A stretch of 64,000 nucleotides of DNA from Comamonadaceae bacterium (GTDB taxonomy: Bacteria > Pseudomonadota > Gammaproteobacteria > Burkholderiales > Burkholderiaceae_C): NCBI GenBank assembly GCA_013297875.1, contig JAAFIW010000005.1, forward strand, positions 62,001 through 126,000. The letters are read 5' to 3'. The notes below the pieces were generated by a model, which saw nothing but the letters and a program-made list of their open reading frames with translations, ran no database searches and had not been told where the DNA came from. How positions within the stretch are numbered: the first letter of the stretch is position 1; every line of letters begins with the position of its first letter. This document shows, piece after piece, positions 25,859 through 35,963 of this stretch. Both the position numbers and the translations under genes were made by a program.

Positions 25859-26410
25859 GGATGGAGCCTTTCACAGAATGTTCATTTCATTATTCCCGCG
25901 CAGGTGGCAATACCACCGACCGAGAGCTGCGCGACTTTCTGGCACAAAAACCGGCCGACGGCAAGGTGCCGAAAAAATCCTGCTCGTGCATCGCGCGGCG
26001 GCACATCGCTTGCCCAGTGCCCGCAACCCCGTGCGCCGGCCCGCTTCGCGGGGAGCCTCTGCAGTACTCAGAATGTGGGGAAAGCGCTCGAACTCGCCTG
26101 CGGCTCAAACAATCGCGCTTTCTGATCCCACATTCTTCCGTGCTTCGAGCCCGGCACTCTGATTGGGTTTTGCGGGCAGTGGGCAGGCGCTGTGACTTGG
26201 GGGTGGTGTTGGTGGGGGTGAGTGCCTAGAATCCGTTGCGGGGTATGGTGGCTCAATTTATAACTGTCTTTATGTACAAAACATTCGCCGGAAACCCAAT
26301 ACACAAGCCACTTCTGGAGGATTTTCATGCCCAGTTTATTCCGCAGCCGCCGTTTTAATCCGCAGGTTTTGCGGTCGAAACTACCTTAGGGTGTCGCAAG
26401 GAGTCGCCGA
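25859..26410. repeat. Noncoding stretch with structured element copy 2
   Basis: This 552-base gap holds no credible gene. At 26040-26136 it contains a second copy of the element at 9342-9440: hairpin CCCGC/GCGGG (26040-26052), outer stem AGAATGTGGG/CCCACATTCT (26070-26079, 26127-26136), inner stem GAAAGCGC/GCGCTTTC, and the apex AACTCGCCTGCGGCTCA (26091-26107). The stems differ in bases from copy 1 yet still pair. Near 25890 is a fragment like the TTCCCGCGCAGG repeats. Reading frames here are Arg/Cys-rich and unlike real proteins. Confidence 0.7.
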
Positions 26411-27151
26411 TTGAACGACTACGCCACTTTCCAAACGGAAGTCGTCCGTTTGCTCACTCAAGCTGAATTGCAGGGAGCTAAGTACTTCACCGTTACCCTT
26501 CTCGCCGATGAATCGGGCAACCTTCAGTGGGGTGTTCAAACACTGTGGTGTGGATACACAGACTCCATGCCAAGAAGAGAGATTCGAACGGGTCGCCTCT
26601 ACCGCGGAGAAGCGCAGCGCGCGTTCTACTTGGAAATCGGCGAACCAGCCTTACTCGTGAACGACGACAGGGACCTTTCCATATGGCGGGCCTTCGGCGG
26701 GCACGCTGTGATACTTGAGCAGATTGGCCTTGAGCACTTCCCAGACCTCGTTGGAGCACATGTTTCTGCGCAAGACTCGGGAGGGCTTGGGTTTCGTCAT
26801 ATTGATGGATTGCCAGCTGGAAAACTTCAGCACGCCCCATCCAAAGCCTTGCGCATGCAGGTGCTAAATCGCGACGGTCGTCGCTGCTTGATTTGCGGCC
26901 GTTCCGCGGCCTTCTACGTTGATGTCGAGCTTCATGTCCATCACGCAGTCCCTTGGGGGCACGGTGGTCTCACGGAAATGGAGAACCTCATCACCCTGTG
27001 CAAGACATGTCACGATGGTCTCGATCCCCATTACGACCTTCCTCTGACTAAACTTCTCGGCGAGAAGTATCCAAAGCCAAAGCCGAAATACCTCGATGAG
27101 CTTTCAAACTATCAGCAGTGGCTCAAGGCGCGAGGCGAAAGCGGCACCTAA
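26411..27151 (+). CDS. HNH endonuclease domain protein
   Basis: A 246-residue protein. The C-terminal part is a zinc-supported HNH nuclease: RDGRRCLICGR (first Cys pair), VELHVHHAVPWGHGG (His-His), MENLITLCKTCHDGLDPH (Asn, second Cys pair, His). The N-terminal 130 residues are of unknown fold (QTLWCGYTDSMPRREIR), perhaps a target-binding domain. The start is TTG with AAGGAG 8 bases upstream; no ATG is available near. Stand-alone HNH proteins of this type are found in phage, restriction or defence settings, but no partner gene is next to it. Confidence 0.8.
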   Translation: MNDYATFQTEVVRLLTQAELQGAKYFTVTLLADESGNLQWGVQTLWCGYTDSMPRREIRTGRLYRGEAQRAFYLEIGEPALLVNDDRDLSIWRAFGGHAVILEQIGLEHFPDLVGAHVSAQDSGGLGFRHIDGLPAGKLQHAPSKALRMQVLNRDGRRCLICGRSAAFYVDVELHVHHAVPWGHGGLTEMENLITLCKTCHDGLDPHYDLPLTKLLGEKYPKPKPKYLDELSNYQQWLKARGESGT

Positions 27152-27214
27152 CTCAAACGTTGAACTGCCAATCTCCAGGCGCTAGCAAATGCCCAAATTT
27201 GTTCAATTTCAAGC

Positions 27215-27275
27215 CAAAAGTGCCAACCGAGTAGTCTGGCAGAGCTCAACCAGCTATCACTTAGATAGCAAATTC
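27215..27275 (-). repeat. Degenerate dispersed repeat copy
   Basis: On the minus strand TAAGTGATAGCTGGTTGAGC matches the core of the repeat; the rest is weak. It lies in the 170-base gap after the HNH gene. Confidence 0.4.
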
Positions 27276-27321
27276 AGTACTACAGAAGCCCTTCGAATAC
27301 CCAAAGCCCGCTGTGGGAGCC

Positions 27322-30300
27322 CTAAACAGGCCCCCAGCCCCCACCACCCGGCGTGTGAATCTCAAACACATCGCCCGGCCGCATCTCGGCCTGCCCAATA
27401 TGCCCCAGCTCTTCAACACGCCCGTCGGCGCGCACCACCCGGTTGATGCCCACAGCCCCCGCCTGCCCGCCGTGCAGGCCAAAAGCACCATGGATGCGGC
27501 CGTTGGACAGGATGCTGGCGGTCATGTCTTCCAGAAAGCGCACGCGGCGAATGCCGCCGTTGCCGCCTGTGTGCTGGCCTGCGCCGCCCGAGCCGTGGCG
27601 GATTTCGTAGCTGTCCAGGCGCACCGGGAAGCGCCATTCCAGCACCTCGGGGTCGGTCAGGCGGGAGTTGGTCATGTGGGTTTGGACCACGCTGGTGCCA
27701 CTGTGCGTGGCCCCAGCGCCGCTACCACCCGAGATGGTTTCGTAGTACTGATGGGCGGCGTTGCCAAAGGTGAAGTTGTTCATGGTGCACTGGCTGGCCG
27801 CCAGCAGGCCCAAAGCGCCGTAGAGCGCATTGGTGATGCAGCTGGAGGTTTCCACATTGCCCGCGACCACCGAAGCCGGTGGGTTGGGGTTGAGCATGGA
27901 GCCTGGGGGGATGATGACTTTCAGCGGTTTCAGGCAGCCGGCGTTCAGCGGAATGTCGTCATCAACCAGCGTTCTGAACACATACAAAACGGCTGCCATG
28001 CAGACTGCCGTGGGCGCGTTGAAGTTGTTGATTTGCTGCGGCGATGTGCCAGAAAAATCAATCTCGGCGCTTCGTTCTTTCGCATACACACGAATCGCCA
28101 CTTGGATCTGCGCGCCGTTGTCCAGCGGCAGGGTGAAGCTGCCGTCTTTCAACTGCGTGATGACGCGGCGCACCGACTCTTCGGCGTTGTCTTGCACGTG
28201 GCGCATGTAGGCCTGCACCACGTCAAGCCCAAACTGGTCGACCATCTTGCGCAGCTCTTGCACGCCTTTTTCGTTGGCGGCGATCTGGGCGCGCAGGTCG
28301 GCCATGTTTTGGGCGGGGTTGCGGCTGGGGTATTCCCCGCTTTTGAGTAACGCGACCATTTCGGCTTCGCGCAGCAGGCCTTTTTCAACCAGCTTGAAGT
28401 TGTTGATCTGCACGCCTTCTTCTTCGATGCGGGTGGAGAAAGGGGGCATGGAGCCGGGGGTGGTGCCGCCGATGTCGGCGTGGTGGCCTCGGGAGCCGAC
28501 GTAGAAGATGGGTTTCACGTAGTCTGAGGTTTCGTCGCGCGTGCCCCCACCCCTGCCCTCCCCCAGAGGGGGAGGGGGTACTGATACTTCCTCCCCCGGA
28601 AGGGGAGGGAGTTCTGACATGGGGGAAGTCGTCAAGTAAACCGGGGTGATCACCGTCACATCTGGCAAATGCGTCCCCCCGTGGTACGGGTCATTCAACG
28701 CATACACATCGCCCGGCTGCACCGTGGCACTGTTCTCCCGAATGACGGTTTTGATGCTTTCGCCCATGGAGCCCAGATGCACCGGCATGTGCGGCGCATT
28801 CGCAATCAAATTGCCTTGCGCATCAAACAGCGCACACGAAAAGTCCAGCCGTTCCTTGATGTTCACCGAGTACGCGGTGTTTTGCAGTTGCAGGCCCATT
28901 TGCTCGGCGATGTTCATGAACAGGTTGTTGAACACTTCCAGCAGCACCGGGTCTGCGGTGGTGCCTGCTGCGTATTTGATAGCGCGTTGGGCACGTCTTT
29001 CAAGCACCAGGTGGTCAAAAGTCGTCAAAGTGGCTTCCCAGCCGGGCTCTACCACGGTGGTGGCGTTTTTCTCTGCAATGATGGCCGGGCCGGCCAGCAC
29101 GTCGCCAGGGCGCAGGTCTTCGCGCACCACCAGGGCGGCGTCGTGCCACTGGCTGGTGCCGTCTTGCCCCACGGTGTACATGCGCACGGTTTCGCGGCGG
29201 GGCACCTCGCGCTGCGGGTGCACGGCATGCACGGGCTCGGCGGCGGCGTCGCCTGCCAGCACGGCCTCAACCGACACGGCCTCCACCACCAAGCCCTTGC
29301 CTTGCATCAAAAAGGCAAAGCGCTGGCGGTAGGCAGTTTCAAAAGCGGTTTGAATCTGCGCCAAGTCACCGAACGGAACGATCAGCGCCGAGTCGCTGCC
29401 CTCGTAGCGCACGTGCACGCGGTGGTGCACGGTGAGCGCGCCAGCGTTGGCTTGCTGGCGCTCCAACTCCGTTTGGGCAGCTTGGCCCAGCGCTTCCAGT
29501 TTTTCAGCAATCAGCGGCAGGCTGGCCGCGCTCAAAGGCAGCTCGATGGCTTGTTCACGAATCACGTTCTGGTCGGCCAGACCCATGCCGTAAGCGCTGA
29601 GCACACCGGCCAGCGGGTGCACAAACACGCGCGTCATGCCCAGCGCATCGGCCACCAGGCAGGCGTGCTGGCCGCCTGCGCCGCCGAAGCACTGCAGGGT
29701 GTAGCGGGTCACGTCGTAGCCGCGGGCCACCGAGATTTTCTTGATGGCGTTGGCCATTTGCTGCACGGCGATGCTGATGAAGCCCTCGGCGATGCTCTCG
29801 GCATTACGACCCGTTTTACCTGCCAGCTCGTTGAACTTGGCTTCCACCGCGGTTACGCTTAAGGGCTCATCGGCCTTGGGGCCAAACAGCTTGGGAAAGT
29901 AGCGCGGCTGAATCTTGCCGACCATCACGTTGGCATCGGTCACGGCCAGCGGGCCACCACGCCGGTAGCTGGCGGGGCCGGGGTTGGCCCCGGCACTCTC
30001 GGGGCCCACGCGGAAACGCGCGCCGTCGAACTGCAAGATGGAACCACCACCGGCCGCCACCGTATGAATGCTCATCATCGGTGCACGCATGCGCACACCG
30101 GCCACCTGGGTTTCAAACTCGCGCTCGAACTGGCCGGCGTAGTGCGACACGTCGGTGGAAGTGCCGCCCATGTCGAAGCCGATCACCTTGTCGAATTGGC
30201 CAATCGCGGCTGTCCGGGCCATGCCCACAATGCCGCCCGCCGGGCCCGACAGGATGGCGTCTTTACCCTGGAACGAATGCGCATCGGTCAGCCCGCCGGA

Positions 30301-31044
30301 CGACTGCATGAAAAACAGCTTCACACCCGGCATCTCGCCAGCCACCTGCTGCACGTAGCGACCCAGGATCGGCGACAGGTAGGCATCGACCACCGTGGTG
30401 TCGCCCCGGCTCACGAACTTCATCATCGGGCTGGTTTCATGCGAGGTGCTGATCTGCGTGAAGCCCACTTCAGCCGCAATGCGCTTGGCTGCCTGCTCAT
30501 GCGCGGTGTAGCGGTAACCGTGCATAAAAACAATGGAAACACTGCGCAGGCCTTTTGAATACTGCTGGAGCAGCTCTATTTTTAATAGCGTTTCATTCAA
30601 GGGCTCAATCATGTCACCGTGCGCACCCACCCGCTCTTGGGCCTCCACCACGGCGCTGTACAGCAGCTCGGGCAACACGATGCGCCGGTCAAACAAACGC
30701 GGGCGGTTTTGGTAGGCAATGCGCAACGCGTCTTTGAAACCTCGCGTGGTCACCAGCAAGGTGGGCTCGCCCTTGCGCTCCAACAGCGCGTTGGTGGCGA
30801 CCGTGGTGCCCATCTTCACGCACGCCACCTGGGCTGGCGTAACCGGCTCGCCCGGCTTCAGACCCAGCAGGTGGCGAATGCCGGCCACGGCGGCGTCTTT
30901 GTATTGCTCGGGGTTTTCAGAAAGCAGCTTGTGCGTGACCAGGCTGCCATCGGGGCGCTTGCCCACGATGTCGGTGAAGGTGCCGCCCCGGTCGATCCAG
31001 AATTGCCAACGGGGGGCCTCGGGGGAAGTCGTTGTCTCGTTCAT
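27322..31044 (-). CDS. oplAH: 5-oxoprolinase (ATP-hydrolysing), HyuA-HyuB fusion
   Basis: A 1240-residue fused enzyme that opens 5-oxo-L-proline to glutamate with ATP. The HyuA half opens with [19 protein letters not shown] (nucleotide-binding actin-like fold) and includes [11 protein letters not shown] and MQSSGGL; the HyuB half has [22 protein letters not shown] and [14 protein letters not shown]. Fusion and length are those of OPLAH-type enzymes; hydantoinase-like activity on related cyclic amides is possible. The ATG at 31044 starts at the family N-terminus. Two repeats lie in the coding sequence: an in-frame GC-rich palindrome (28545-28625) adding about 30 residues, and a dispersed repeat (30545-30598). 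It follows a TRAP binding protein by 14 bases. Confidence 0.9.
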   Translation of the reverse strand: MNETTTSPEAPRWQFWIDRGGTFTDIVGKRPDGSLVTHKLLSENPEQYKDAAVAGIRHLLGLKPGEPVTPAQVACVKMGTTVATNALLERKGEPTLLVTTRGFKDALRIAYQNRPRLFDRRIVLPELLYSAVVEAQERVGAHGDMIEPLNETLLKIELLQQYSKGLRSVSIVFMHGYRYTAHEQAAKRIAAEVGFTQISTSHETSPMMKFVSRGDTTVVDAYLSPILGRYVQQVAGEMPGVKLFFMQSSGGLTDAHSFQGKDAILSGPAGGIVGMARTAAIGQFDKVIGFDMGGTSTDVSHYAGQFEREFETQVAGVRMRAPMMSIHTVAAGGGSILQFDGARFRVGPESAGANPGPASYRRGGPLAVTDANVMVGKIQPRYFPKLFGPKADEPLSVTAVEAKFNELAGKTGRNAESIAEGFISIAVQQMANAIKKISVARGYDVTRYTLQCFGGAGGQHACLVADALGMTRVFVHPLAGVLSAYGMGLADQNVIREQAIELPLSAASLPLIAEKLEALGQAAQTELERQQANAGALTVHHRVHVRYEGSDSALIVPFGDLAQIQTAFETAYRQRFAFLMQGKGLVVEAVSVEAVLAGDAAAEPVHAVHPQREVPRRETVRMYTVGQDGTSQWHDAALVVREDLRPGDVLAGPAIIAEKNATTVVEPGWEATLTTFDHLVLERRAQRAIKYAAGTTADPVLLEVFNNLFMNIAEQMGLQLQNTAYSVNIKERLDFSCALFDAQGNLIANAPHMPVHLGSMGESIKTVIRENSATVQPGDVYALNDPYHGGTHLPDVTVITPVYLTTSPMSELPPLPGEEVSVPPPPLGEGRGGGTRDETSDYVKPIFYVGSRGHHADIGGTTPGSMPPFSTRIEEEGVQINNFKLVEKGLLREAEMVALLKSGEYPSRNPAQNMADLRAQIAANEKGVQELRKMVDQFGLDVVQAYMRHVQDNAEESVRRVITQLKDGSFTLPLDNGAQIQVAIRVYAKERSAEIDFSGTSPQQINNFNAPTAVCMAAVLYVFRTLVDDDIPLNAGCLKPLKVIIPPGSMLNPNPPASVVAGNVETSSCITNALYGALGLLAASQCTMNNFTFGNAAHQYYETISGGSGAGATHSGTSVVQTHMTNSRLTDPEVLEWRFPVRLDSYEIRHGSGGAGQHTGGNGGIRRVRFLEDMTASILSNGRIHGAFGLHGGQAGAVGINRVVRADGRVEELGHIGQAEMRPGDVFEIHTPGGGGWGPV
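28545..28625 (-). repeat. GC-rich palindromic repeat in frame inside oplAH
   Basis: CCCTCCCCCAGAGGGGGAGGG and CCTCCCCCGGAAGGGGAGGG are two hairpins in tandem, set between CCCCCACC and a closing GGGGG. The bases are read in frame as a Pro/Gly-rich insert ([20 protein letters not shown]) between a PVYL strand and the [12 protein letters not shown] active-site segment, where relatives have only a short turn. Confidence 0.85.
30545..30598 (-). repeat. Dispersed repeat copy inside oplAH
   Basis: On the minus strand: AAAAATAGAGCTGCTCCAGC, then AGTATTCAAAAGGCCTGC. Encoded as [17 protein letters not shown], at a place where relatives have an ordinary helix of about equal length. Confidence 0.55.
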
Positions 31045-31058
31045 ATGCTGAGCGTGTT

Positions 31059-32054
31059 TTAACGTTGTGTGTGATAGGGGATAAAAACTTCGTTGGCGGC
31101 GTTTCCGACGGACGTGACCCATTCGCGGGAAAACTTCTCACCCATGCGCTTTAAGTCCCGGTTGAGCTCAAAGGGCACAGATTCGACCTTCATGCCATTT
31201 TTGCGCAACTCGTCGGTCGCACTCGATGCTGCCGCCTGGCTCAGCGCAAAGCCACGGGTTTCGGCGCGGCTGGCGCTGCGCAATACAGCCTGTTGAACAT
31301 CGGTTGGCAGCGCGGCAAAGGCTTTGGCGTTCACAAAAACAATGTTTTTGGGAAACCAGGCATTCAGCTCGTAGTAATGCTTCAAGCCAGACCACACCTT
31401 GTTTTCAACGCCCGTCACGGCGGAGGTCATCATGGCGTCCATCCGGCCCTCGGCCAGCGCAGCACCCACCTGCACCATGGGCACGTCAACCGGTGTTGCG
31501 CCCAGCAGTTGCGCAATGCGAACCGTGGTGGGGTTGTAGGTGCGCATTTTCAAACCGGCCAGGTCTTTGGTTTCCTTGATGGGCTTGGTGGTGTACAGGC
31601 CTTGCGGTGGCCACGGCACGGCATACAGCGGCTTGAGGCCACGGGCGGCAAACTCTTTTTCAATACCCGGGCGTTGCAGCTTCCACAAGCGCTGCACATC
31701 GGCGTAGGTAGACACCACAAAGGGCACGCCGTCGGCCCCGGCCAACGGTACTTCCTTGATGCCAGACATGATGGCCTCGCCCGCCTGCACCTTGCCGTCA
31801 GACACCGCCGCCGGAATCTCCGCCAGCTTGACCAAGGTGTTGTTGGGGCTGACCTCAATCGTCAGGCGGCCTTGGGTGGCGTCTTTCACCTCGATGGCGA
31901 ATGCTTCGATGTTTTGCGTGTGAAACGACTCAGCCCGGTAGCCGGTCGCCAGCTTCCACGTGGTCACTGTGCCTTGGTTCTGGGCCTGGGCGCTGCTCAA
32001 CAGGCAAAGCGCGGCCGTGGCTGCCAGGCATGCAGCCTTAAGGTGAGTTGCCAT
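31059..32054 (-). CDS. TRAP transporter substrate-binding protein (DctP type)
   Basis: A 331-residue periplasmic binding protein with a signal peptide ([16 protein letters not shown]). [20 protein letters not shown] and the later [21 protein letters not shown], with the Arg that anchors a ligand carboxylate, are DctP hallmarks. AGGAGA precedes the ATG. It sits between the DctM permease gene and oplAH in one minus-strand operon, so an oxoproline-like or amino-acid-derived acid is a fair guess for the ligand. It resembles the other two binding proteins here, at 33994 and 37117. Confidence 0.9.
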   Translation of the reverse strand: MATHLKAACLAATAALCLLSSAQAQNQGTVTTWKLATGYRAESFHTQNIEAFAIEVKDATQGRLTIEVSPNNTLVKLAEIPAAVSDGKVQAGEAIMSGIKEVPLAGADGVPFVVSTYADVQRLWKLQRPGIEKEFAARGLKPLYAVPWPPQGLYTTKPIKETKDLAGLKMRTYNPTTVRIAQLLGATPVDVPMVQVGAALAEGRMDAMMTSAVTGVENKVWSGLKHYYELNAWFPKNIVFVNAKAFAALPTDVQQAVLRSASRAETRGFALSQAAASSATDELRKNGMKVESVPFELNRDLKRMGEKFSREWVTSVGNAANEVFIPYHTQR

Positions 32055-32090
32055 GGGTATCTCCTGGGGGTGATTGGGAAAGGGGTTCGA

Positions 32091-33392
32091 TCAGCCTGAC
32101 GCCATTTGCCGCGGTAGCCACAGCACGATGTCTTGAAAGAAATAGGTGGCCAGCACGGCAACCAGCATCAGAAAAAACATGGGCATGGCGGTGCGGGCGA
32201 TGTAGGTGATCTCGCGCCGGGTAAGACCCTGCAACACAAACAAATTGAAGCCCACCGGTGGCGTGATTTGCGCCATCTCCACCACCAGCACGATGAAGAT
32301 GCCAAACCAGATCAAGTCCAGGCCGGCCGCTTGCACCGTGGGCAGCAGCACCGCCATGGTGAGCACCACCATGCTGATGCCGTCCAGAAAGCAGCCCAGC
32401 ACAATGAAGAAGCCAGTGAGCAGCAAAATCAGGCCGAAGGGCGAGAGGTTCAAGCTGCCAATGAATTGCGCCAGCTCGCGCGGCAGGCCAATGAAGCCCA
32501 TGGCCAGCGTGAGAAAGGCGGCACCGGCCAGGATCAAACCGATCATGCAATACACCCGGCATGCGGCCACCAGGCCTTCCTTGAACTTGTCCCAGCTGAG
32601 CGAGCGCTCAATCGCCGAAAGCACCAAGGAACCGGCCACGCCAAACGCTGCCGCCTCGGTGGCGGTGGCGATACCGGAGTAGATGGAGCCCAGCACCAGG
32701 CCAATTAAGGACACCACGGGTATCAAATGGCGCGAGGCATACAGCTTTTGCACAAAACTCATACCCTCATCTGCAGCGGGCACTTTGTCTTTGTTCATCA
32801 ACGACCAGACGATGATGTAACCCGAAAACAGCGAGGCTAACAACAGGCCTGGAATCACGCCTGCAATGAACAACTTGGCAATCGACACGTTGGCTGCCAC
32901 GCCATACACAATCATGATGATGGACGGCGGAATGAGCAGCCCCAAGGTGCTGGCACCGGCCAGCGTGCCGATGGAAATGTCGTCGGGGTAGCCCCGCTTT
33001 TTCAATTCGGGCAGGCTGATTTTTCCAATCGTGGCGCAGGTGGCGGCCGACGAACCGGAGACCGCTGCAAAAATCGTGCAGCCAATCACGTTCACATGTA
33101 GCAGGCGGCCCGGCAGCCGGTTCAGCCACGGTGCCAGGCCCTTGAACATGTCTTCGCTGAGCTTGGAGCGAAACAGGATTTCACCCATCCACAAAAATAG
33201 CGGCAAAGCGGTCAGCGTCCAGCTGGAGGTGCTGCCCCAGATGGTCAGCACCATGCTGTCGCCCACCGGCCGGCTGGAGAAAACCTCCATCGCAAACACC
33301 GCCACGCCCAACAGCGACAGACCAATCCACAAACCCGAACCCAGCACCACAAACAGCAGCACGATCAACAACAACGCAATGAGTGTTCCCAT
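32091..33392 (-). CDS. TRAP transporter large permease (DctM type)
   Basis: A 433-residue inner-membrane protein with about twelve hydrophobic helices. SGSSAATCATIGKISLPELK and PPSIIMIVYGVAANVSI are diagnostic of the DctM/SiaM family, which couples sodium entry to uptake of an organic acid. GGAG lies in the end of the small-permease gene just upstream; the genes are 3 bases apart. It shares most of its motifs with the second large permease at 38615, so the two transporters are paralogous. Confidence 0.95.
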   Translation of the reverse strand: MGTLIALLLIVLLFVVLGSGLWIGLSLLGVAVFAMEVFSSRPVGDSMVLTIWGSTSSWTLTALPLFLWMGEILFRSKLSEDMFKGLAPWLNRLPGRLLHVNVIGCTIFAAVSGSSAATCATIGKISLPELKKRGYPDDISIGTLAGASTLGLLIPPSIIMIVYGVAANVSIAKLFIAGVIPGLLLASLFSGYIIVWSLMNKDKVPAADEGMSFVQKLYASRHLIPVVSLIGLVLGSIYSGIATATEAAAFGVAGSLVLSAIERSLSWDKFKEGLVAACRVYCMIGLILAGAAFLTLAMGFIGLPRELAQFIGSLNLSPFGLILLLTGFFIVLGCFLDGISMVVLTMAVLLPTVQAAGLDLIWFGIFIVLVVEMAQITPPVGFNLFVLQGLTRREITYIARTAMPMFFLMLVAVLATYFFQDIVLWLPRQMASG

Positions 33393-33395
33393 GAT

Positions 33396-33902
33396 TTACT
33401 CCATGTTCGCCGAAGCGCCTTGAACGATGAACTCAACGTTTTGAATCCGCGACCACAGGGCCTCGGCAAACGCAAGGGCCAGACCGATACAACCCAGCGC
33501 CATGCTCAGTTGCGGAATCCACAGCGGCGAGGCATCAGCCGCAGGCGACACGTCATGGGTGACATAGCTGATCCACACCAGGCGGCAGGCGTACCAGGCC
33601 AAAAACAGGGACAGCGCCAAGGCCGCGCCCAGGCTCCAGTACTCCAGCACGTTGCGGCCTTTTTCGCCCAGCTTTTGCATCAGCAGCGTGACGCGGATGT
33701 GATCGCCATTGCGCAGCGTGCCGGGCAAAGCCAGAAACAGCGCCGCGGCAATCGAGTAGCCCGCATAGGCATCCAGCCCCTGAATGTTCCAGGCAAATTC
33801 ACGCACGGCAATGCCCAGCATGATGGTGATGAACGCGGCCAACATGGACAGGCAGGCCAGAAACATCATGCTGTCGTACAGCTTTTTGGTGTAGTTTTTC
33901 AT
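33396..33902 (-). CDS. TRAP transporter small permease (DctQ type)
   Basis: A 168-residue protein with four membrane helices. LDAYAGYSIAAALFLALPGTLRNGDHIRVTLL contains the G-x-HIRV motif of DctQ proteins, the small partner that binds DctM. The ATG at 33902 has AAGGA 8 bases upstream and is preferred to an upstream one that would add twelve hydrophilic residues. Cotranscribed with the DctM gene downstream and preceded by a binding-protein gene. Confidence 0.9.
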   Translation of the reverse strand: MKNYTKKLYDSMMFLACLSMLAAFITIMLGIAVREFAWNIQGLDAYAGYSIAAALFLALPGTLRNGDHIRVTLLMQKLGEKGRNVLEYWSLGAALALSLFLAWYACRLVWISYVTHDVSPAADASPLWIPQLSMALGCIGLALAFAEALWSRIQNVEFIVQGASANME

Positions 33903-33993
33903 GTGCGTATTCCTTGGGGGTTCGGGTGATGCAGACAAAGCTCTCCCCCGCCTGGCGGGCCGCCAGGCTCGTGGGGATGTGGTTGCGCGCCTG

Positions 33994-34959
33994 TTAGCGC
34001 TTCATGTAGGTGTCGACCACGGCCTGGCCTTCGGGGCCCACAGCCTTGATCCAGTCTGCGGTCATGGCCTCGCCAATCACCAGCAGCTCTTTCTTCAAGG
34101 CATCTGACGGGGGTGCCACGCGCATGCCTTTTGCGGCCAGCTCTTTGACAAACTCAGCGTCTTTTTGCTCACTCAGCTGCCAGCCGCGCGCTTCGGCGGT
34201 GGCTGCGGACTTGAGCACGGCTTCCTGCGTGGGTTTGTCCAGCGCATCAAACGCTTTCTGGCTCACCACGGTGGCATTGCGGGGCAGCCAGGCGGCCACG
34301 GTGTAGAAAAACTTGGTTTGCTCAAACAGCTTGTTTTCAACGCCGCTGGCGCTGGATGTCAAAAAGTTCTCCACCGTGCCAGTAGCCAGAGCCTGGCCCA
34401 ATTCGGCCAGTTGAATGGTGGTGGGCTGGGCCTTGAGCATTTGCGCAATGCGGGTGGTGGCCGGGTTGTAGGCGCGCATTTTGGTGCCTCGCAAGTCTTC
34501 TGGCCCGTTGATGGCTTTGACCGAATACAGCGACTGCGGTGGCCATGGCACGGAGAACAGCAGCTTCATGCCCTGCGTGGCCAGCAACTTGTCCAGCCCC
34601 GGCTTCTGCGCGGTGTACAGGCGGCGGGCATCGGCGTAGCTGGTGGCCAGGAAGGGAATGGAGTCCAGGCCAAACAAGGCGTTTTCATTGGATGCACCCG
34701 ACAGGATGAACTCGCCGGCTGGGGTTTGCCCGGTCTGCACGGCACGCTTGATTTCGTTGGCTTTGTACAAGGAGCCATTGGGGTGCAGCGTGATTTTCAA
34801 TTTGCCGGCGGTGGCTTTGTCCACATCGTTGGCAAACGCCTGCACGTTTTCAGTCTGGAAGCTGTTGACGGCATAGCCTGTGGGCAGGTCCCACTTGGTT
34901 TGGGCAAAGGCACCAGAAACCGCGCAGCTGGCGGCGAGCATGGCAAACAGTTTTTTCAT
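33994..34959 (-). CDS. TRAP transporter substrate-binding protein, second copy
   Basis: A 321-residue DctP-type binding protein with a signal peptide ending in SGAFAQ. TKWDLPTGYAVNSFQTENVQ and TKMRAYNPATTRIAQMLKAQP (ligand Arg) are family features. AGGAG precedes the ATG at 34959. Its mature start TKWDLPTGY is almost the same as that of the divergent protein at 37117 (TKWDLPAGY), so it is closer to that one than to its operon neighbour at 31059. Thus one DctQM pair is flanked by two different binding proteins, which may widen its ligand range. Confidence 0.9.
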   Translation of the reverse strand: MKKLFAMLAASCAVSGAFAQTKWDLPTGYAVNSFQTENVQAFANDVDKATAGKLKITLHPNGSLYKANEIKRAVQTGQTPAGEFILSGASNENALFGLDSIPFLATSYADARRLYTAQKPGLDKLLATQGMKLLFSVPWPPQSLYSVKAINGPEDLRGTKMRAYNPATTRIAQMLKAQPTTIQLAELGQALATGTVENFLTSSASGVENKLFEQTKFFYTVAAWLPRNATVVSQKAFDALDKPTQEAVLKSAATAEARGWQLSEQKDAEFVKELAAKGMRVAPPSDALKKELLVIGEAMTADWIKAVGPEGQAVVDTYMKR

Positions 34960-35004
34960 GGGAACACTCCTGGGGTTAAAACAAATCAAAGAAAAAAAGC
35001 AGAG

Positions 35005-35823
35005 CTAAAAAGCAGCCAGTTGGTTGTTCAACAAGTCGGTGATCAACATGCACCCCGGTGAATGGGTGATGCAAAACGCCGGCTTGGCTTGCAACAAAGC
35101 GGCTTGCGGCGTGACGCCACAAGCCCAGAACACGGGCAATTCATCGGCCATCACCTCTACCGCGTCGCCATAGTCCGGCTGACTCAGGTCTGCGATGCCG
35201 ATCAGTGCGGGGTCGCCAATGTGTACGGGCGCGCCGTGCACATCAGGGAAGCGCGAGGTCACTTGCACCGCGCGAATGGCGGCGGCTGGCTTCATGGGGC
35301 GCATGGACACCACCATGGGCCCGCCAAAGGGGCCAGCCGGTTGAGTGGCCACATTGGTGCGGTACATCGCCACGTTTTTGCCCTGGTCGATGTGCCGCAG
35401 CGGCAGGCCGGCCGCAATCAAGGCCTCTTCAAACGAGAACGAACAGCCCAGCACAAAGCTGACCAGGTCGCCCTGCCATAGCGCGGTGATGTCGGTGGGC
35501 TCCTGCACCACCACGCCATCGCGCCACACGCGGTAGCGGGGCACGTCGCTGCAGATGTTGATGTCGTGCCCCAAGGTGGGCAACAGCGGGCTGCCGGGCT
35601 CGCCCACGGCCAGCACGGGGCAGGGTTTGGGGTTGCGCTGGCAGTAGCGTAAAAAATCGCCAGCCAGGGCCTGCGGCAGGATCACCACGTTGCCCTGCAC
35701 ATGGCCATCAGCCAGCCCGCTGGTGTGCGCTGTCCACTGGCCACTGCGAATCTTGCGCCGGGCTGCTGCAGCCATGCTTTCCGGGGGACAGGGGCTGTCG
35801 GGTGTTGAACGAACGGTACTCAT
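35005..35823 (-). CDS. DUF1445 putative hydro-lyase / D-glutamate cyclase-like
   Basis: A 272-residue protein of the YcsI/DUF1445 family, with [36 protein letters not shown] and a closing [15 protein letters not shown]. The vertebrate D-glutamate cyclase has a domain of this family, which makes 5-oxo-D-proline from D-glutamate, and other members are annotated as hydro-lyases. Together with the downstream 5-oxoprolinase this suggests a joint route through 5-oxoproline, though standard 5-oxoprolinases act on the L form. GGAG lies 6 bases before the ATG at 35823. It is the first gene of the minus-strand operon. Confidence 0.8.
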   Translation of the reverse strand: MSTVRSTPDSPCPPESMAAAARRKIRSGQWTAHTSGLADGHVQGNVVILPQALAGDFLRYCQRNPKPCPVLAVGEPGSPLLPTLGHDINICSDVPRYRVWRDGVVVQEPTDITALWQGDLVSFVLGCSFSFEEALIAAGLPLRHIDQGKNVAMYRTNVATQPAGPFGGPMVVSMRPMKPAAAIRAVQVTSRFPDVHGAPVHIGDPALIGIADLSQPDYGDAVEVMADELPVFWACGVTPQAALLQAKPAFCITHSPGCMLITDLLNNQLAAF

Positions 35824-35912
35824 CAGGACTCCAGCCATCGCTTACAAGTTGTAATGGAGTGGATTCTGGAAGTACCTCCCACGCACAGCAAACGCAAAAT
35901 TTTTCGATTAAC

Positions 35913-35931
35913 TCATCGATTTATTCGATGA
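35913..35931. promoter_or_regulatory. Inverted repeat, candidate LysR-type operator
   Basis: TCATCGA and TCGATGA, 7 bases each, are separated by TTTAT. Another TTCGATTA lies just left. The site is about 90 bases upstream of the DUF1445 start and directly after the LysR gene, an apt place for activation of the operon. Confidence 0.5.
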
Positions 35932-35963
35932 CTCGAAGCAAGACAAGGGTTTCACCTTAGAGT

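Noticed and set aside
25861-26229. Open frames between the DinB and HNH genes
   Set aside because: They run through the structured repeat, have odd Cys/Arg/Ser-rich composition, and the region is better explained by folded noncoding sequence.
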